Below are positions 46,331-54,834 of a DNA stretch of 64,000 nucleotides, piece by piece. Every line of letters begins with the position of its first letter. Within the stretch, counting starts at the first letter, position 1. A program made the translations under genes and the position numbers. This DNA is from Clostridia bacterium (GTDB lineage: Bacteria > Bacillota > Clostridia > Oscillospirales > Acutalibacteraceae). Below the pieces are notes generated by a model, which worked only from the letters and a program-made list of their open reading frames with translations, did no database searches and was not told where the DNA came from. The stretch lies in assembly GCA_017474045.1 (NCBI GenBank), contig JAFUHX010000018.1, positions 1 to 64,000 of the forward strand, in the 5' to 3' direction.

Positions 46331-47359
46331 TTATTCGCTTTTTTCAGTTTGATAGCTTTCTTCCGGTTGGGCCTCTTGTGACACAACCTCTTTTGAAAAG
46401 AAAAATTTCATAAAATATAAAGCCACCAGAAATGAAACCGCAACCGAAAACGGCGACGACATCAAAGTAGCGATATCTGATGAAAAATACTTATTAAAAG
46501 CATTGCCTAAAACGCTGTTCAATACTTCATTATAAAACATTTTGTTTATGAGAGAAGAAAGAGGTATAATAACAAGAGAAGAAGCAGACATCAAAATACT
46601 TGTGCATATATTACCAACAGCCGATGCAGAATAAAACGCCATTGCTTCAACATGGTTTTTTCCGGGTATGTAGCCGGCAAAATATATAAAAGCAAAAGGA
46701 ATTACTACTGAGACCCAGGAAGCAAGGTTACTCAAAGCTATCTCGAATGTACCGGCAAAGCTATTTTCTGAAAAAGCCATTATCATTGAAGGAATCGACA
46801 AAAGACACACCGATGCAATACTGCTGACAAGAGAAGCAACAAAAAAGAGTATTCTCGCTTTTGAAAGATTCATCTTAAAACTTGAAAAACCTTTTCCAAG
46901 AAATTTTTTGTTAATATTGTCAAAAGCGGTAAATGCCTGACAAGCAACAAAAACATTAAAAGGAATAAGAGCTAAATTCACAACAAGAATAACTATCGAA
47001 ATTGTTTCGGCACGCAAGCTTCCGAAATCAACCGCAAGCTGACCAAAGCAAGTGAAAAAGCTGCTGAAAAGGTTACCCACACTTTTTCCAAAAAATGCAG
47101 CACCGGCAAAACGCACTGTTTTAACCTTATCTTTTGTCAAAAGCCAACCCAAAGCAAAGGTTATCAGCGCAACCAGCAGATTGGAAGCGCAAGTAACAGA
47201 GCTTAAAATCCAATTGACTTTCTGAGAGTTAATAATTTCACCCGAACCGATTATTTTCAGCAAAACAGAATTGCTGACCATTGAAAAAACAGTGAACGCC
47301 GTCAACGCAACGGTCATATACGCCGTTATTCTTTTTTTATAAGAAACTTTTCCTTCCAT
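46331..47359 (-). CDS. Polytopic membrane protein, unknown
   Basis: 342 residues with about eight hydrophobic segments (for example YMTVALTAFTVFSMVSNSVL near the start and FSVAVSFLVALYFMKFFF near the end) and a short acidic C-terminus (SQEAQPEESYQTEKSE). It has no motif that I can assign to a transporter or enzyme family. It is monocistronic and faces the small Asn-rich gene divergently. Confidence 0.6.
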   Translation of the reverse strand: MEGKVSYKKRITAYMTVALTAFTVFSMVSNSVLLKIIGSGEIINSQKVNWILSSVTCASNLLVALITFALGWLLTKDKVKTVRFAGAAFFGKSVGNLFSSFFTCFGQLAVDFGSLRAETISIVILVVNLALIPFNVFVACQAFTAFDNINKKFLGKGFSSFKMNLSKARILFFVASLVSSIASVCLLSIPSMIMAFSENSFAGTFEIALSNLASWVSVVIPFAFIYFAGYIPGKNHVEAMAFYSASAVGNICTSILMSASSLVIIPLSSLINKMFYNEVLNSVLGNAFNKYFSSDIATLMSSPFSVAVSFLVALYFMKFFFSKEVVSQEAQPEESYQTEKSE

Positions 47360-47509
47360 TTTTATTTTTCCCCTTTATATTATTACTTTGATTATATAAA
47401 TTTTTAGTGTATTTGTCAAATTTTCACTTTAAAATATGGATTATTTCCGGGCAAAATATAATTGCCGAATACTCGGCTAAAACAACTTTTATTAAAGGAG
47501 AAAAATTCA

Positions 47510-47647
47510 ATGTCTAAGCAGAATAAGAATAAGAATCAGAACCAGAATCAGAATCTCAACAACGAAAACAAAAATCAGAAAAACGCAAAAAATCTTAACA
47601 AAGAAAACAAAAACAACAATCAAAACGAAAACCAGCAGCAGTATTAA
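47510..47647 (+). CDS. 45-residue Asn/Gln/Lys-rich small protein
   Basis: Composition is extreme: 19 Asn, 9 Gln and 8 Lys in 45 residues, starting MSKQNKNKNQNQ and ending NENQQQY, with almost no hydrophobic residues. AAAGGAG lies 9-10 nt before the ATG, and a good terminator follows, so it is expressed as a single gene. The frame extends upstream to a TTG without a ribosome binding site. It must be disordered. Small polar proteins of this kind occur in spore-formers, where some are spore-associated; that role is only a guess. Confidence 0.7.
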   Translation: MSKQNKNKNQNQNQNLNNENKNQKNAKNLNKENKNNNQNENQQQY

Positions 47648-47667
47648 TCATCGGTTAACTGTTTTGA

Positions 47668-47692
47668 GCAATGCCTGATTTCAAGGCATTGC
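47668..47692 (+). terminator. Terminator of the Asn-rich small gene
   Basis: GCAATGCCT / AGGCATTGC, 9-bp perfect stem, 7-base loop, then TTTTTGTTTTT. Confidence 0.9.
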
Positions 47693-47746
47693 TTTTTGTT
47701 TTTCGTCTATGATATAATTAAAAAAACTTATCAGGGAGAAAATCTT

Positions 47747-48427
47747 ATGACAGAAAAAATTATTTCCCAGCTATTTAAACTTCAGGAAGAAAAATATAAA
47801 AGTTTTACCTCCGCTTTAATTCCAACTGTTGACAAAAATAAAATTATCGGTGTCAGAATTCCGCTTCTTCGTTCACTCGCCAAAAAATTCATCAGAAGCG
47901 AAGATGTTTCTTTCTTTTTGTCAGACCTTCCCCATCGCTATCACGAAGAAAACCTCTTTCATGCTCTTCTTATCAACGAAAACAAAAATTTTGAAAGTTG
48001 CATTTCTCAGCTTAACAGCTTTTTGCCCCATGTTGACAACTGGGCTGTTTGCGACAGCATCAGACCAAAGGTTTTTTCAAAAAACAAAAAAGCTCTTCTT
48101 TCAGAAATTGAAAAATGGCTCAGATCCGATAGCACCTATACAGTTCGTTTTGCCGCTGAAATGCTTATGCTCCACTTTCTTGACGAAGATTTTGAAGAAA
48201 ACTATCTTGAAGCTGTTTCAAAAATTCAAAGCGAAGAATATTACATAAACATGATGATAGCCTGGTATTTTGCAACCGCCTTGGCAAAGCAATGGAAATT
48301 CGCCATTGTTTATCTTGAAGAAAAAAGACTTGACCCTTCGGTTCACAACAAAACGATTCAAAAAGCAACAGAAAGCTACCGGATAACAGATGAACAAAAA
48401 CAATATCTGAAAACCCTGAGGATATAA
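47747..48427 (+). CDS. AlkD-like DNA alkylation repair protein
   Basis: 226-residue HEAT-repeat DNA glycosylase family protein. GVRIPLLRSLAKKF (about 35-48), HEENLFHALLIN (about 65-76), VDNWAVCDSIRPKVF (about 94-108) with the conserved Asp near Trp, and FAAEMLMLHFL (about 132-142) are the family signature. It removes bulky or alkylated purines without flipping the base. The ATG at 47747 follows GGGAGA; the frame extends 17 residues upstream without a signal. Confidence 0.88.
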   Translation: MTEKIISQLFKLQEEKYKSFTSALIPTVDKNKIIGVRIPLLRSLAKKFIRSEDVSFFLSDLPHRYHEENLFHALLINENKNFESCISQLNSFLPHVDNWAVCDSIRPKVFSKNKKALLSEIEKWLRSDSTYTVRFAAEMLMLHFLDEDFEENYLEAVSKIQSEEYYINMMIAWYFATALAKQWKFAIVYLEEKRLDPSVHNKTIQKATESYRITDEQKQYLKTLRI

Positions 48428-48443
48428 TAAACAATCTAAAAAA

Positions 48444-48468
48444 AGAGGATGTAAAAATTACATCCTCT
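48444..48468. terminator. Bidirectional terminator between alkD-like and GH43 genes
   Basis: AGAGGATGTAA / TTACATCCTCT, 11-bp perfect stem with a 3-base loop; T-rich on the plus strand, A-rich 5' flank giving T's on the minus strand. Confidence 0.88.
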
Positions 48469-48473
48469 GATTT

Positions 48474-50693
48474 TTATTTTTCAAGAACCTTTTTCACCAG
48501 CTCTTTTGTCATTTCATCTATCGCAACCTGAGAAGGATTAGCGCTGATTTCTGACATTCGGGCATTATAGACCTGCTGAGTTTCGTCATCAGCCTGAGAC
48601 AAAGCATAGTAATATGCATCGGTATAAATTCCCATGTATGGCGAATAGTTTTTCTTTCCCCAAACGGTTGTTCCGTCGTCTCCTATTCCGCTGAAAATAT
48701 AGGCAGGCTCTGAAAGCTCCCAGTCCCAAGCTATTGTGGGATAGATTTTATAGATAACACCGTCTAAAAGAAGGTTATAGCTATAGTCATCTGCCTTTTC
48801 AAATTTCAGCTTTGAAAGTCTGGTTTTTTTATCAATATTATTTCGGCTGATTGCAACGGAATCAATAATGGTAAGGGGCTGAGAAACGCTTCTTTCTATT
48901 GCAAGATGATCTGTTTCACTTGCGCTTCTTTCTAAAACAACAACATCCCAGTTTCCGTTCATTTTGCTTTCTTTAATTTTTCTTTTTGCGCTCTCGCCTG
49001 TGTAGCTTTCTGCCACGGCAAGAGGCCAACCGTCGCTGTTGAAGAAAATCTGGCGGATTTCAAGGAAAGGCGCTGTGTTTGCCGAAACATCATAAAGCTC
49101 AGCGGCTTTATCGCCGGCATAGATATTGTTTTCAGCCTTATAATAAAGTCTGGACTGAAGAGCCATTATCCATTGACCGCCTGCAATTTTGATTATGCAG
49201 GGACTTCCTGTTGAAGCCTTTCCGACATCAACATAAGAAACGCCGCCGTTACTGCTCATTGCGAAATTATAGCCGCCAATCAAAGAAAGACCTTTTGTGT
49301 ATTGATTATTTCTCTTTGAAGAAGAGAATTCCGACATATTTTCGCCGTTCCAGTCCTCATAAGGACCGCCAACAGATTTTGATCTGGCAACGCGAATGTT
49401 ATAGTTTGTTTGTTCATTACCGTAGGTAACAAACAAATAATAATAGCCTGTGTTTTTGTTGAAAACAATGTCTGCCGCCGTAACAAGACTTCCCTGATTT
49501 TTATCAAGAGCAGGGATGCTTCCCGGCTTTGAAACAAGAGTTCCTGATTTGAAGCGGGTTTCTCCGTGAACGGTTGAAATATCAGAGCCGTTTTGGTTAT
49601 AGGCGCTGTCTTTTTTCAAAAGTCCGTTTTTGCTGTTTAACTCAACCAGGTTAATGCTTCCGTTTATTTTGTCTTTTCCGCAATATGAACCATAGGTCAT
49701 AAAGAGATTTCCGTTTTCATCTTCAAAAACACCGGGATGAACAGCAACAGCCTCTTCATAAAAAGATTTATTTGGCTTTTCGTTGTTGCTTCCTTTGTTA
49801 TAGCCGCAAGAGGAAATTACCAGACCTCCGTCTTGCCAATCATTGTTGTCAACAGCATACTCAAGATCGGTGGTCTTCACACAGAAAATTGCCGCCTCAC
49901 TTGAGTTTTCTTCTTTACAAAGAGAGAAATAAAGAAAATAGGTTGAACCGATTTTAATAATATCAGGAGCTAAAGGCTCAGCGTTATTGGTTGATGCTGT
50001 TAAAGATTTTCCGCTGTTATAGCCATGTGCCTTTGCCCATTTTCTGACGCTGGGAAAGGTGTCTAGCGACATCGCTGTATTTCCTGATTCGCCGCTTGGA
50101 GAGGGGAAATATGTAGTTCTGTGTTCCCAGTTGAGAAGGTCTTTTGAACGCATGACCTTGTTTTTGGAGCCGAAGCAATAATAATAGCCTGACTTTTCAT
50201 CAAAAATTATTGACGGATCAGAAAAATCATAAGCATCATCACTGCCGATATATTCACTTTCAGCCGGATATTCTATAATCGGCTCATGATCATAGGACAG
50301 CTTTTTAATCTCTTCTTCAGAAGAAGGTCTTTTCCCTTTCTTGAAATAGGCAAGAATGGTCAGCTTGCTGTCAACCTTCACTCTGTATTGAAGCATATTG
50401 ACCTCATCAGTAACATCAATGCCGTTAACAGTCAGCTTCGAAAGATTATAATATTTGTTTTCTGTTCGCTCGGGATTGATGTTGATTGTTAATGTCTGGC
50501 CTTTTTTGCAGTTTATATAAAACTTGCTGTCTTCTCCGTTGGTGTCGCCCCTGTCAACAGTCAGCATTCCGTGGGGAAAGCTTTCAATAAAAACAGGATA
50601 AGACGTTTGGGCAATGAATTTGAAATACATCATTCCCACAGCACCAAAAAGAACTATTGTTGCCAGGAAAAACGCCAAAAATTTTTTAAACAT
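48474..50693 (-). CDS. Membrane-anchored GH43 arabinanase-like glycosidase
   Basis: 739 residues. N-terminal membrane anchor (LAFFLATIVLFGAVGMMYFK), a beta domain at about 30-120, then a five-bladed propeller starting at DAYDFSDPSIIFDEKSGYYY (about 153-172), where Asp in FSDPS is the catalytic base. EPLAPDIIKIGSTYFLYF, VAVHPGVFEDENGNLFMTYG and a later SPCIIKIAGGQWIMAL are further blades. The C-terminal 150 residues resemble the accessory beta-domain of long endo-arabinanases. It would degrade arabinan outside the cell, feeding the ara operon. It is not linked to that operon on the chromosome. Confidence 0.82.
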   Translation of the reverse strand: MFKKFLAFFLATIVLFGAVGMMYFKFIAQTSYPVFIESFPHGMLTVDRGDTNGEDSKFYINCKKGQTLTININPERTENKYYNLSKLTVNGIDVTDEVNMLQYRVKVDSKLTILAYFKKGKRPSSEEEIKKLSYDHEPIIEYPAESEYIGSDDAYDFSDPSIIFDEKSGYYYCFGSKNKVMRSKDLLNWEHRTTYFPSPSGESGNTAMSLDTFPSVRKWAKAHGYNSGKSLTASTNNAEPLAPDIIKIGSTYFLYFSLCKEENSSEAAIFCVKTTDLEYAVDNNDWQDGGLVISSCGYNKGSNNEKPNKSFYEEAVAVHPGVFEDENGNLFMTYGSYCGKDKINGSINLVELNSKNGLLKKDSAYNQNGSDISTVHGETRFKSGTLVSKPGSIPALDKNQGSLVTAADIVFNKNTGYYYLFVTYGNEQTNYNIRVARSKSVGGPYEDWNGENMSEFSSSKRNNQYTKGLSLIGGYNFAMSSNGGVSYVDVGKASTGSPCIIKIAGGQWIMALQSRLYYKAENNIYAGDKAAELYDVSANTAPFLEIRQIFFNSDGWPLAVAESYTGESAKRKIKESKMNGNWDVVVLERSASETDHLAIERSVSQPLTIIDSVAISRNNIDKKTRLSKLKFEKADDYSYNLLLDGVIYKIYPTIAWDWELSEPAYIFSGIGDDGTTVWGKKNYSPYMGIYTDAYYYALSQADDETQQVYNARMSEISANPSQVAIDEMTKELVKKVLEK

Positions 50694-50716
50694 AAAAGAA
50701 ATATCCTTTCAATTTT

Positions 50717-51274
50717 TCATTCAACCGTTAAAGAAGAAATTATATCTGAATAAATGGCGATTGCGTTGTTATAAAAATTTCGCTTAACAAGCTCAATCTG
50801 CTGTCTGTCGCTGACATAAACGGTGAGCTTAAGAAGCTCCGTTCCAACATCTTCAATGGTAAAAGTCACGTGATAGCCCTTTTCAAGCTCAGTTACCTCA
50901 ACCTTGCTTTCGCTTTTAACCTTGTCTCTGGCAATTATTCTTAAAGCGGCACTTACTGACTTTTCTCTGACAGTTCGCGGAAGAAATTTTTCAATTTCGC
51001 CGATATCATAATATGCTCTTGGAGTGAGATACAAAATCTCGTCTGAATCTTCAGAAATTTCACACACAAGATTTCCGTTTTTAACAAGGTCGCTGATTGC
51101 CTGATTTATTTCAAAATAATTAGCAATGCTGTCTTCCTGAAGAATTTCGTTTATTTTAGTTCTTGACAGAGGCATATTCATCTTTTTAAGAAGATAGCAG
51201 ACAAGAAGCTTGATTTCTGATTTTCGCCTGAGACCGTCGGGAGCAGTTCCTTCGCCAAAAGTGTTTTGTTCCAT
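50717..51274 (-). CDS. DUF4364 family winged-helix protein
   Basis: 185 residues. The N-terminal 80 residues form a winged helix (IKLLVCYLLKKMNMPLSRTK ... NYFEINQAISDLVKNGNLVC) of the PadR-like type. The C-terminal domain (KGYHVTFTIEDVGTELLKLTVYV) is the conserved DUF4364 part. A transcription factor widespread in Clostridia whose targets are unknown; it ends 23 nt before the GH43 gene and could share its transcript. Confidence 0.82.
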   Translation of the reverse strand: MEQNTFGEGTAPDGLRRKSEIKLLVCYLLKKMNMPLSRTKINEILQEDSIANYFEINQAISDLVKNGNLVCEISEDSDEILYLTPRAYYDIGEIEKFLPRTVREKSVSAALRIIARDKVKSESKVEVTELEKGYHVTFTIEDVGTELLKLTVYVSDRQQIELVKRNFYNNAIAIYSDIISSLTVE

Positions 51275-51507
51275 AATTTAATTCTCCTTTTAATAAAACG
51301 AAAAAGCCGTTTTTTCAAGTTAAAACACATTAAGCATATTTGTCATAATTAACATAAACATACATATTTTAGTTTAGCACACAAATTGAAAAAAATAAAT
51401 AGATATTTCAAAAAATAATAAATTTATAACAATTATGTAAGCCTCAATTGACTTTTCTTTTTTTCTGTTATAAAATCCAATAAAACAGTTTGTTTCTGAG
51501 GTTTGAA

Positions 51508-52200
51508 ATGAGAAAATATTCTACTTTGCTTATGGATGTTGACAACACTCTTTTAGACTTTACCGAGGACGAAAGAGTTGCTGTTATCAAAACGCTTAAA
51601 GAGTGTGGCCTTCCCCACGACGACATTACAGTTAAAACCTATTCAAAAATCAATGAAGATTTGTGGCATGATTTTGAAAAAGGGATTGTTACAAAAGAAG
51701 AGCTCAAAATTCTTCGCTTTAAAAGACTTATTGAAAGATTTTCTCTCAAGAGCGAAAAATTGCCTTCTGAAATCAATGAGCTTTATGCCTTCAATCTCGG
51801 CGAGGGCGGAATTCTTTTTGAAGGCGCTCTTGAAGTTTGTTTGAAGCTTGTTTCAGACGGCTATAAGATTTATGGCGTTACCAACGGACTTGAAACCACT
51901 CAGAAAAAAAGACTCAGAAACAGCGGTCTTGATAAAATTTTCAAAGAGGTTTTTGTTTCAGAAAAAATAGGATTTCAAAAGCCCACAAAAGAATATTTCA
52001 ACTATGTTTTCTCTCATATTGAAGAAAAAGACAAGAAAAAAATTCTTCTCGTCGGCGACTCACTTTCTTCAGATATAAAAGGTGCTGTTGACTCGGGAAT
52101 TGATTGTCTCTGGATAAATCCTCAAAAAAAGAAAGCAGACAAAAATTGCATTCCCACTTATGAAGCTGATTTTATCGGTGAAATTGAAAAGTTTTTATAA
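51508..52200 (+). CDS. YjjG-type HAD-family hydrolase (nucleotidase-like)
   Basis: 230 residues. HAD motif I LLMDVDNTLLDF (6-17), motif II YGVTNGLE, motif III lysine in SEKIGFQKPTKEYF and motif IV LLVGDSLSSDIKGAVDSG. The helical cap after motif I resembles YjjG, a house-cleaning 5'-nucleotidase for non-canonical pyrimidine nucleotides. The ATG at 51508 follows TGAGGT; an upstream ATG at 51490 has no ribosome binding site. Confidence 0.85.
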   Translation: MRKYSTLLMDVDNTLLDFTEDERVAVIKTLKECGLPHDDITVKTYSKINEDLWHDFEKGIVTKEELKILRFKRLIERFSLKSEKLPSEINELYAFNLGEGGILFEGALEVCLKLVSDGYKIYGVTNGLETTQKKRLRNSGLDKIFKEVFVSEKIGFQKPTKEYFNYVFSHIEEKDKKKILLVGDSLSSDIKGAVDSGIDCLWINPQKKKADKNCIPTYEADFIGEIEKFL

Positions 52201-52264
52201 AAGCTTGCAGCTTTTCATAGCATAAAACACTAATTTTGTGTGCTTTTATTAATTTTTATAGTTT

Positions 52265-52309
52265 TAAAGGGTTTCTTTGTTAAGTTTAAACTACCAAAGA
52301 AACCCTTTA
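52265..52309. terminator. Terminator between HAD gene and threonine exporter
   Basis: A 15-bp perfect stem TAAAGGGTTTCTTTG (52265-52279) / CAAAGAAACCCTTTA (52295-52309), followed by TTTAT. Confidence 0.85.
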
Positions 52310-52354
52310 TTTATATTGTTTTATGCGTCTGCGCTTTTTTACTGCATACAAGTT

Positions 52355-52816
52355 TTATTCCATGTCATATATATGCTTAAATTTATGATAGTTGATTTCT
52401 CTTATAATAACCGAAACAAGAATTATTCCCACACCAAGCCCTCCGGCTATTCTCAGAGTTTCTAAGAAATATTCCTTAAAAGCAAGGTCGTTATCGGTTA
52501 TTAAATAATACATTGTGTAATAAAGCTTGCTTCCGGGAACAAGAGGAATTATTGAAATTGCAATATATGGCGTTGAGGGACTTTTAGTCAGTCGGGCAAG
52601 AATTTCAGAATAAGCCGTTGCAAAAAGGGCAGGAAACAGATTTTGAAAAAAAGATTTTTCAGAAAAATTGAAGGCGACTACATAAACAAGGCAGGTCAGT
52701 CCACCGCCTATTGCCGCAAAAATAATTTTTTGCTTATTCATTCTGAAAAGAAGCGAAAATCCGATACTTCCCACAAAGCCCGATAAAACAATTATTATCG
52801 CTTGTTTAATATCCAT
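52355..52816 (-). CDS. Threonine/serine exporter, small subunit (ThrE_2, YjjB-like)
   Basis: 153 residues, four to five membrane segments. AIIIVLSGFVGSIGFSLLFR opens the protein and YIAISIIPLVPGSKLYYTMY (about 83-102) is the conserved core of the half-transporter. It is encoded 3 nt after the large subunit; the two together equal one fused ThrE and are thought to export threonine, serine or small dicarboxylates. Confidence 0.9.
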   Translation of the reverse strand: MDIKQAIIIVLSGFVGSIGFSLLFRMNKQKIIFAAIGGGLTCLVYVVAFNFSEKSFFQNLFPALFATAYSEILARLTKSPSTPYIAISIIPLVPGSKLYYTMYYLITDNDLAFKEYFLETLRIAGGLGVGIILVSVIIREINYHKFKHIYDME

Positions 52817-52819
52817 AAC

Positions 52820-53599
52820 TTACCACCCCAACCTTCCGAAAAACAAAATGGGAACAGCAAAGCCGCAGGCGATTGAAGCCGCAATAATTATTGCCTCAAG
52901 AAGACGAAGCAACCCCGACATAACGTCGCCACAAAGCATTTCTCTGACAGAATTTATCAGCATAAGACCCGGAATTATCAGCATTATGTCGCCAATCATT
53001 ATTAAATCAGGATTGTTGCCAAAGCCAATTTTAACAAAAACAAAAGCAAGCGTTCCGGCAACAGCCGAGCTTAAGGCGGTATAAAAAAGCTTGTTCATTC
53101 CTCTGGCCTTTATCATGGTATTCATCAGATAAACAACCACAGCAATAAGAAATGAAGCCGCGCTATCAAGAATTGTTCCGCCGAAAAAGATTGCAAAAGC
53201 TCCGGCGGCAATCATGTTTCCCAAAAGGGCGGTTACATGAAAAGGCGTTTTTTCATAGTTGATTTCATCAAGCTCTTTTCTCGCTTCTTCAATATCACAA
53301 GGTGAGGCGCAAATTTTTCGAGAAAGGGAATTGAGCTTTTCAAGCCTTGCAAGGTTATTTGAATAAGACATTACTCTTCTGGTCTGAGTATAGGTTTTTC
53401 CGTTTTCGTCAACGGTAGTTGCAAACATCATGGAAATAACAGAAAAAATATCGGTTTGTTTCATTCCGTATGCGTAGCATATTCTGATTACGGTTTCTTC
53501 AACCCTGTTGATTTCTGCTCCGCATTTTATCATGCTTTTTCCGATATCCATGGCCAGCGACAGCATTTCTTCGTTATCAATTTTTGTTTCAGTATTCAT
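52820..53599 (-). CDS. Threonine/serine exporter, large subunit (ThrE, YjjP-like)
   Basis: 259 residues. The cytosolic N-terminal part, MLSLAMDIGKSMIKCGAEIN with RVEETVIRICYAYG, is the YjjP signature. Five membrane segments follow from about residue 120, with IMIGDIMLIIPGLMLINSVREM carrying the conserved PG. Pairs with the small subunit immediately downstream. Confidence 0.92.
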   Translation of the reverse strand: MNTETKIDNEEMLSLAMDIGKSMIKCGAEINRVEETVIRICYAYGMKQTDIFSVISMMFATTVDENGKTYTQTRRVMSYSNNLARLEKLNSLSRKICASPCDIEEARKELDEINYEKTPFHVTALLGNMIAAGAFAIFFGGTILDSAASFLIAVVVYLMNTMIKARGMNKLFYTALSSAVAGTLAFVFVKIGFGNNPDLIMIGDIMLIIPGLMLINSVREMLCGDVMSGLLRLLEAIIIAASIACGFAVPILFFGRLGW

Positions 53600-53655
53600 A
53601 ACATCTCTGCCTTTTTATTAATCTAAGGCTATTATATATATCATGAAGTTTAAAA

Positions 53656-54705
53656 TCAAGACAAATATTTTTTCTCATCAAAGTATTTTTTCAGCTCCAA
53701 GGGGTAATTTTCGGAAATTATGTCATATTTTCTGTAGTATTCTTTTGTTTTTTCATTTTTTACCACGGTTGCCCGATTTTTATAAAGAAGCTTTACAAGA
53801 TTATAAACATCAAGCCAGATCTGGTTTTCTCCTTCCTTCTGACTCTCATCAAAAATCAGCTGAAGTCCAAAATGAAGATGAGGAACACTCATGGCGTTAA
53901 CATTTTCCTTTTCACAATAGCCGGTCATTCCCATATAGCCTATTACCTGCCCTGCTTTAACCTTTGTTCCCAACTCAATTTTTTCAGCGTAGGGTCTGTC
54001 TTTTCTCAGATGAGCATAGTAGTATGATCTTTTTCCGTCAAAAGAGCGAATTCCCAGCCTCCAGCCGCCATAGCGATTCCAGCCTATTGCTTCAACAGTT
54101 CCGCCTTCCACAGAAACAATCGGTGTTCCCACAGAGCCAAGAAGATCATTGCCCAGATGAAGCCTTTTATAGCCATAGCTTCGGCTGTTTCCGAAGTCAT
54201 CATAGTGACTATAGGAAAAGCCTTCAGCCACAGGGCTATAGGCAATCATTCCATAGCCCTTAACAATTTTTTCGCCGCCATTTCCGTCAGGCGCTTCTTT
54301 TTCAAATTCACCGAGAATTCCTCCCAGGGCGGCAGAAAAAGCTTTTTTGTAGTAGCTGTAATACTTGTTGTTTTTCATTAAATCTTCAATAGTGTTGCTG
54401 TCGCCCAGCTTTTCTTTCAGCTTTTCAAGCTCAGCTGTTTTATAGGAAGAAAAATCATTGCCGTTTTGGCAGGCAAGATAAGAAAGCGACTCTATCCAAC
54501 TTATATGATAAAGCTCATCATAGGTTTCAATATCAAGCTTCATGGTGTCTTCAAGAGCTTTATAGGAAACATTCATTTCTACCCATTTAATATAATTTTT
54601 GCTTTCCTCAGCTGAAACATTGCTGTAAAGAAGAAAACAAGCCACAACACAAAGAATAACTGCCGCTGCGCCCATTATTCCTGCTTTGTTTAAACGAATT
54701 ACCAT
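53656..54705 (-). CDS. M23 family zinc metallopeptidase, membrane-anchored
   Basis: 349 residues. N-terminal membrane segment at about 10-28 (GAAAVILCVVACFLLY). A helical domain at about 35-150 precedes the LytM domain. YKRLHLGNDLLGSVGTPI (about 180-197) carries the HxxxD zinc ligands and SVPHLHFGLQ (about 270-279) the HxH. It cuts peptidoglycan cross-bridges or stem peptides, or related murein substrates. In spore formers SpoIIQ-like members matter for engulfment; both zinc ligands present here point to an active enzyme. Confidence 0.88.
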   Translation of the reverse strand: MVIRLNKAGIMGAAAVILCVVACFLLYSNVSAEESKNYIKWVEMNVSYKALEDTMKLDIETYDELYHISWIESLSYLACQNGNDFSSYKTAELEKLKEKLGDSNTIEDLMKNNKYYSYYKKAFSAALGGILGEFEKEAPDGNGGEKIVKGYGMIAYSPVAEGFSYSHYDDFGNSRSYGYKRLHLGNDLLGSVGTPIVSVEGGTVEAIGWNRYGGWRLGIRSFDGKRSYYYAHLRKDRPYAEKIELGTKVKAGQVIGYMGMTGYCEKENVNAMSVPHLHFGLQLIFDESQKEGENQIWLDVYNLVKLLYKNRATVVKNEKTKEYYRKYDIISENYPLELKKYFDEKKYLS

Positions 54706-54790
54706 TCAGACACCCCCTTCTTTATATTTATGACAGTGACTTTTTCTTTATTAAAAGGAATGCCTGTTATTTTTTTGCACTAAAAAAAGC

Positions 54791-54817
54791 GGATGTAAAA
54801 AAACAAGTTTTTACACC
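54791..54817 (-). terminator. Terminator after the AGCS symporter gene
   Basis: GGTGTAAAAA / TTTTTACATCC stem with a short loop on the minus strand followed by a T7 tract; part of the recurrent TGTAAAA hairpin group. Confidence 0.85.
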
Positions 54818-54834
54818 CACTCCCGTGTGTTATT

